A stretch of 64,000 bases of DNA from NCBI GenBank assembly GCA_016748015.1, contig JAAOMT010000420.1, positions 1 to 64,000 on the forward strand, given 5' to 3'. The notes below the pieces were generated by a model that did no database searches, was not told the origin of the DNA, and saw only the letters and a list, made by a program, of their open reading frames with translations. Below, piece after piece: positions 60,483 through 64,000 of the stretch. The stretch is from Geosiphon pyriformis. Its lineage: Eukaryota; Glomeromycota; Glomeromycetes; Archaeosporales; Geosiphonaceae. The position numbers were made by a program, and so were the translations under genes. Within the stretch, counting starts at the first letter, position 1; each line of letters begins with the position of its first letter.

Positions 60483-61337
60483 GTAAATGATTATCAAACT
60501 GAACTACCCCCACCACCAACCTGGGAAGAAAAAAGAAAAGGCAGAGCTGAAGAAAAACCCCAATCATTATCACTAGGATACGTAATCTCGGACCAAAGAA
60601 ACTTATTTTACCAACCCCCAAGACTAATATGTGTCAATTGTGGAAAAAAACTATCCACTATGGGTGCATGTATCGGGGACAACGAAAAATGGCCCACCAC
60701 CACCAAATACTATTACAGGCCTTGTTTACTGGAAAAATTTGAACGACCAAAATGACAAGGCAAGTGGGACCACACACTGTGCCTCGCATGTGGCAAAATT
60801 CTGCTAGATGAAGGACTCTGGAATGATGTGCCTGGCAGAGGAGGAACATGCGATGAGGCTTGTCAATACACCATATTAATCAACGATTGGGTATGAAAGA
60901 GAACCCCCATCAAGAACGCTTGAAAATGAGTACTCAACAGACTAGACAGTTATCCACATGATGACCACGAAATCTGGAGAATAGCAAGCACCAAGGCCAA
61001 AGGCACCATGCCCAAAGAAATATGAGAAATTAAGAACAATCCTTGGACGTCTGAATATACTGGACCCGACTACCCCAAGGATAATTTCTTTACAGATGAC
61101 CCAGACACATTTCAGAACCAATATCAGAAATTGGCCCCAACTCACGAGGAACAGGAGCAAAGGTTGGCCGATTTGAATATCAAATTATGCAATCACTGTT
61201 TGATCCCTTGTCACTTCCAGTACTGCAATGAATGTGATCTCATGTTCAATCCACCTCCAAGAATACTGTTTCCAATTACCAAACTACCTGAACTCGAAGA
61301 AGAGGTATTGATTACTAAGGATACCAAAACAGAATAG
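60483..61337 (+). pseudogene. Cys-rich region between protease and dUTPase
   Basis: About 285 codons in the same frame with several CX2C and CX2-4C pairs: CVNCGKK near 60,633, CLACGKI near 60,780, a CDEACQ near 60,850, and CNHCLIPCHFQYCNECD near 61,188-61,240. They look like two or three separate zinc-ribbon or treble-clef-like folds. Stops lie near 60,753, 60,894, 60,921, 60,927, 61,023 and 61,335. I do not recognise a named domain. Standard Ty3/gypsy elements have nothing here. Confidence 0.65.
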
Positions 61338-61892
61338 TATCTCACATATCCCAACCTATCCAAAAAACTAGAGCTAAAATGGTACAGTGACAATGAGGAA
61401 GGAATCTGCCCTGAAAGAGTGCATGACACCGATGCCGGTTTCGACCTACAATACCCCGGACAATCATCCATCATTATAACCCCATATTCCTTTGTAAAAA
61501 TAGATCTTAAGATAGCATTAGAAATTCCTGTTAGTACAATGGTACAAGTTGCCTCTCGATCTAGTCTAGCCAAGAAAAAAATCAACATAAAAGGAGGAAT
61601 CATTGATGCCAGTTACACTGGAAACATCATTGTAATGCTACAGAACAATTCGGACAGACCCTACAAAATAGAATCACAAAAAAAGATTGCCCAAGCTATC
61701 TTCCTACCCTTAGTCAAAATACCCCAATTAACCCTGGTAACAACCCAAGAAAAGTTAGGCTTCACTGCTCAAGGAATCAACGGGTTTGGATCAAGTGGAA
61801 GAGGAAATGTACCAGTTAATTTCACGGAGGAAGACAGTGACCAGGTAGAATTTATCCACACCGACACTGTCATCTCCATTCCCCCATACTGA
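61338..61892 (+). pseudogene. dUTPase domain of the retroelement
   Basis: Trimeric-type dUTPase, which hydrolyses dUTP to dUMP and keeps uracil out of new cDNA. All five family motifs can be seen: DAGFDL (61,431-61,448, motif I), ASRSSLA (II), GIIDASYTGNI near 61,595-61,626 (III, with the catalytic-type Asp), ESQKKIAQAIF (IV) and GINGFGSSG (61,773-61,799, V). The domain itself is open; stops flank it at 61,335 and 61,890. It shares the frame of protease and RT, so it belonged to the polyprotein. Retroviral dUTPases sit elsewhere (with protease in betaretroviruses, after RNase H in some lentiviruses). Confidence 0.9.
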
Positions 61893-63179
61893 CAATACAT
61901 CTTCAAGGTGAATCGAAAGATCCAAGATCAAGCCCTATTATTTGAAGCCAGTCCTGAAATCTGTTTCTTAGCCGATGTTGCTAATCTATACCTACCGGCC
62001 AAAGCCCATAAACACTTCAAAATCCCCATCCACAACCCAACAGAAGATGTCATTGAAATCCCCAAAGGGACTCTCGTTAGTTTCATATCCGCAGATAGTC
62101 AGAATCCTGAAAAACTCCAGTCTATTCCAGATTTCGCACAATTATTCTTATTCTGTAACATTACCTCACAAGTATGGAATTTGCCAAAAAAAAGTTACTT
62201 GTTTACATCAGAAGAGATCAATAAATTGAATTTAGGAAATTTAAGTACCCTGTAACAAATGCAACTCAAAGTTCTTCTGAATCAGTATGCTAATGTCTTT
62301 GCCAGCAAAAATGAGTTCAGATGTACCAACATTGTGAAGCATCAGATTGATACAGGAGATGCTCGACCAATTAAGCAACGAGCTTACTGCGTACTCCCAT
62401 CTGGCGATAACCTAATTAAGCAAGAAATGCAATGGATGCTTGATAACGGCCTAATCAAAGAATCGTTAAGCCCTTGGTCCTCGCCAGTAGTCTTGGTCAC
62501 CAAGAAAAATGGAAAAATGCAATTCTGCGTAGATTATCGAAAACTAAATAGCATCATGTGAGGAGATAGTTATCCCACTCTCCTCATTCAGAAAATTCTG
62601 GACAATCTAGGGAAAAAGAAATGGTTCTCGTCATTAGATTTAGCAAGTGGTTACTGGCAAGTTGAAATGGCCCCCAAAGACAAAAGAAAAACAGCATTTA
62701 CCACTCGAGACGGAAACTTCGAGTTTAACATAATGCCTTTTGGACTTTGTAATGCTCCTGCCATGTTTCAACGTCTGATGGATGTAGTATACAAAAGAAT
62801 TCTTTGGAAATCAGTAGTAGTCTACCTAGACGACACAAACGTGTTCTCCGAAACATTCGAAGACCATTTGCTCCATCTGCAACAAGTCTTCGAACACCTT
62901 CATAGTGCCAGATTGAAACTCAATCTCGAGAAGTGCTTCTTTGGAAAAACCGAGTTAAAATTCCTAGGACATGTAATCAGCAAGGACGGAGTTAAACCTG
63001 ATTCAGATAAAGTACAAAAAGTTAAGGATTTTCCAGCCCCAATTAACCTCAGAGAATTACGAGAATTTCTAGGATTAGCAGGATATTATTGTCGATTTGT
63101 CAAAGATTTCTCAAACATTGCAAAACCACTCCATCAATTGTTGTCTAAATACGTACCGTACTTGTGGAAGGAAGATTAA
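61893..63179 (+). pseudogene. Reverse transcriptase region
   Basis: A beta-rich pre-RT segment (HNPTEDVIEIPKGTLVSF) precedes the polymerase. RT landmarks: NGLIKESLSPWSSPVVLV, DYRKLNSI, WFSSLDLASGYWQVEMA, FNIMPFGLCNAPAMFQ, and the catalytic YLDD at 62,822-62,833. The thumb/connection part has KLNLEKCFFGKTELKFLGH and REFLGLAGYYCRFVKDFS. Stops at 62,253, 62,559 and 63,177 make it nonfunctional as written. The sequence is clearly Ty3/gypsy, not copia or LINE. Confidence 0.93.
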
Positions 63180-63626
63180 CAGAAAGTATTCGACTATCTC
63201 AAGCAGCGATTGATTATATTCCCAATCCTGATTTACCCAGATTTCACTAAATAGTTCATTGTCACTACAGACACCTCGAAAAATGCTTTAGAAGCAGTCT
63301 TATTACAGATAGGACTGGACAATAAAGAACACCCAGTTGCCTATGCTAGTCGCAGCACTAGTCCAGCAGAAAAGAATTACAGCACAACAGATCTGGAATG
63401 TTTTGCCATTTATTGGGCTATACAGACTTGGAAACATTACTTCAGTCAACTATTTGATCTATATACTGACCACAAAGGACTTATTTGGTTACTCAACAAT
63501 CCACAACTAGAAGAAAAATATGCGAGATGGAGTACTTATCTGCAAAAATTCCCACTCAAAGTCTATTACAAGGAAGAATCCAAGAATACCAATGCTGACA
63601 GTTTGTCGAAGATGCCACAAATCTAA
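63180..63626 (+). pseudogene. Retroelement RNase H region
   Basis: Ty3/gypsy RNase H fused to RT, with the catalytic carboxylates in VTTDTSKNALEAVL, TTDLECFAIYWAI and YTDHKGLIWLL, and NTNADSLSKMPQ at the end. One internal TAG lies near 63,252. The frame ends at a TAA near 63,624, which may be the genuine end of this ORF because the following integrase is in another frame. Confidence 0.9.
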
Positions 63627-63636
63627 TCCCAGACTC

Positions 63637-64000
63637 ATGGATACACTCACTTATCAACAACTACATCAGTACCTATCGACACTATGTTTCAAGGAGATAT
63701 TATCTCAACAGGAACAGAGTACCATACAAAAACAAGCCCGAAATTATTTTATTCAAGACAACCAACTATATCAATGAGAACACCAAAACCACCCCAACCC
63801 ACAACGACTAATTACGAACAGTGAAAAAGAAACTATACTATATAGCGTGCACTCAGATCTGACTGCAGGACACTTTAACAAAGACACTATCCTTGAAAGA
63901 ACACTAAACTTATACTATTGGCCAATGATGCACAAAGACATTTTCGAATATATGCTCAATTGTGACACATGCCAGCAAAGAGGAGGAGCAAGATTAACAG
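63637..64000 (+). pseudogene. Integrase N-terminal region (partial)
   Basis: Begins with an ATG at 63,637, one base out of step with the RT-RNase H frame. It encodes about 46 residues to a TGA near 63,775 and then the HHCC zinc-binding domain in the same frame (HSDLTAGH, then LNLYYWPMM and CDTC near 63,963). The catalytic core lies past the window end. Confidence 0.85.

Larger units (their letters stand above)
57818..64000 (+). mobile_element. Decayed Ty3/gypsy-type LTR retroelement carrying dUTPase (3' end outside window)
   Basis: Domain order in one reading frame is Gag, zinc knuckle, protease, Cys-rich region, dUTPase, reverse transcriptase, RNase H; integrase follows in a second frame. 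RNase H before integrase directly after RT places it with Ty3/gypsy. The Gag-RNase H frame stays in register for about 5.8 kb yet is cut by about 20 stops. The 5' LTR and primer-binding site must lie left of 57,818 but I could not define them. The 3' LTR is outside the window. The coding DNA is C+A-rich on the plus strand, unlike host genes. Confidence 0.9.

Overview
The window looks like a chromosomal segment from an early-diverging filamentous fungus. The best guess is Mucoromycota, and within it Glomeromycotina (arbuscular mycorrhizal fungi). Three things point there: very AT-rich intergenic DNA full of TTA/TAA microsatellites, genes with many short introns, and two introns with textbook minor-spliceosome (U12) signals. 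The taxon is an inference from style, not from a marker gene.

Layout. Positions 1-18,400 are gene-dense: ATG27-like (partial), methylcrotonoyl-CoA carboxylase beta (MCCC2), splicing factor SMU1, BLOC1S1, a VPS3/TGFBRAP1-type tether, a SERINC/TMS1 membrane protein and cystinosin. A plasma-membrane-type syntaxin (18,940-20,030), SDHAF2 (22,137-22,736), COP9 subunit CSN4, an F-box/WD40 protein, lipoate-protein ligase and the ribosome-biogenesis ATPase ABCF2/ARB1 (to 32,193) follow. After these come an unrecognised membrane protein (33,691), a long Uds1-domain coiled-coil protein (35,251-38,568), an AT-rich block with two 3' tails of one LINE family (40,271-43,773), an unrecognised 183-aa protein, a fungal IQ-type protein (47,525-49,797), another AT-rich block, and an unrecognised 381-aa protein with a C-terminal hydrophobic segment (52,337-53,975). 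From about 57,800 to the window end lies a decayed Ty3/gypsy-type retroelement carrying a dUTPase domain between protease and reverse transcriptase.

I rebuilt exon structures by hand from splice signals and family conservation. For MCCC2, SMU1, BLOC1S1, VPS3-like, TMS1, cystinosin, syntaxin, CSN4, F-box/WD, ARB1, Uds1, IQ and three unknown genes the exon lengths sum to a multiple of three and give plausible protein lengths. Two junctions needed AT-AC introns and one needed a GC-AG intron. The 5' exon of lipoate ligase was not found.

Functional theme. Six of the first eight genes belong to the endomembrane/lysosome-vacuole system (ATG27, BLOC1S1, VPS3-like, SERINC, cystinosin, syntaxin). This may be chance. 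Several neighbours are divergent with very short shared promoters (151-176 bp). The point most worth following up is the dUTPase-bearing retroelement with extra cysteine clusters and many transition-type stop codons.
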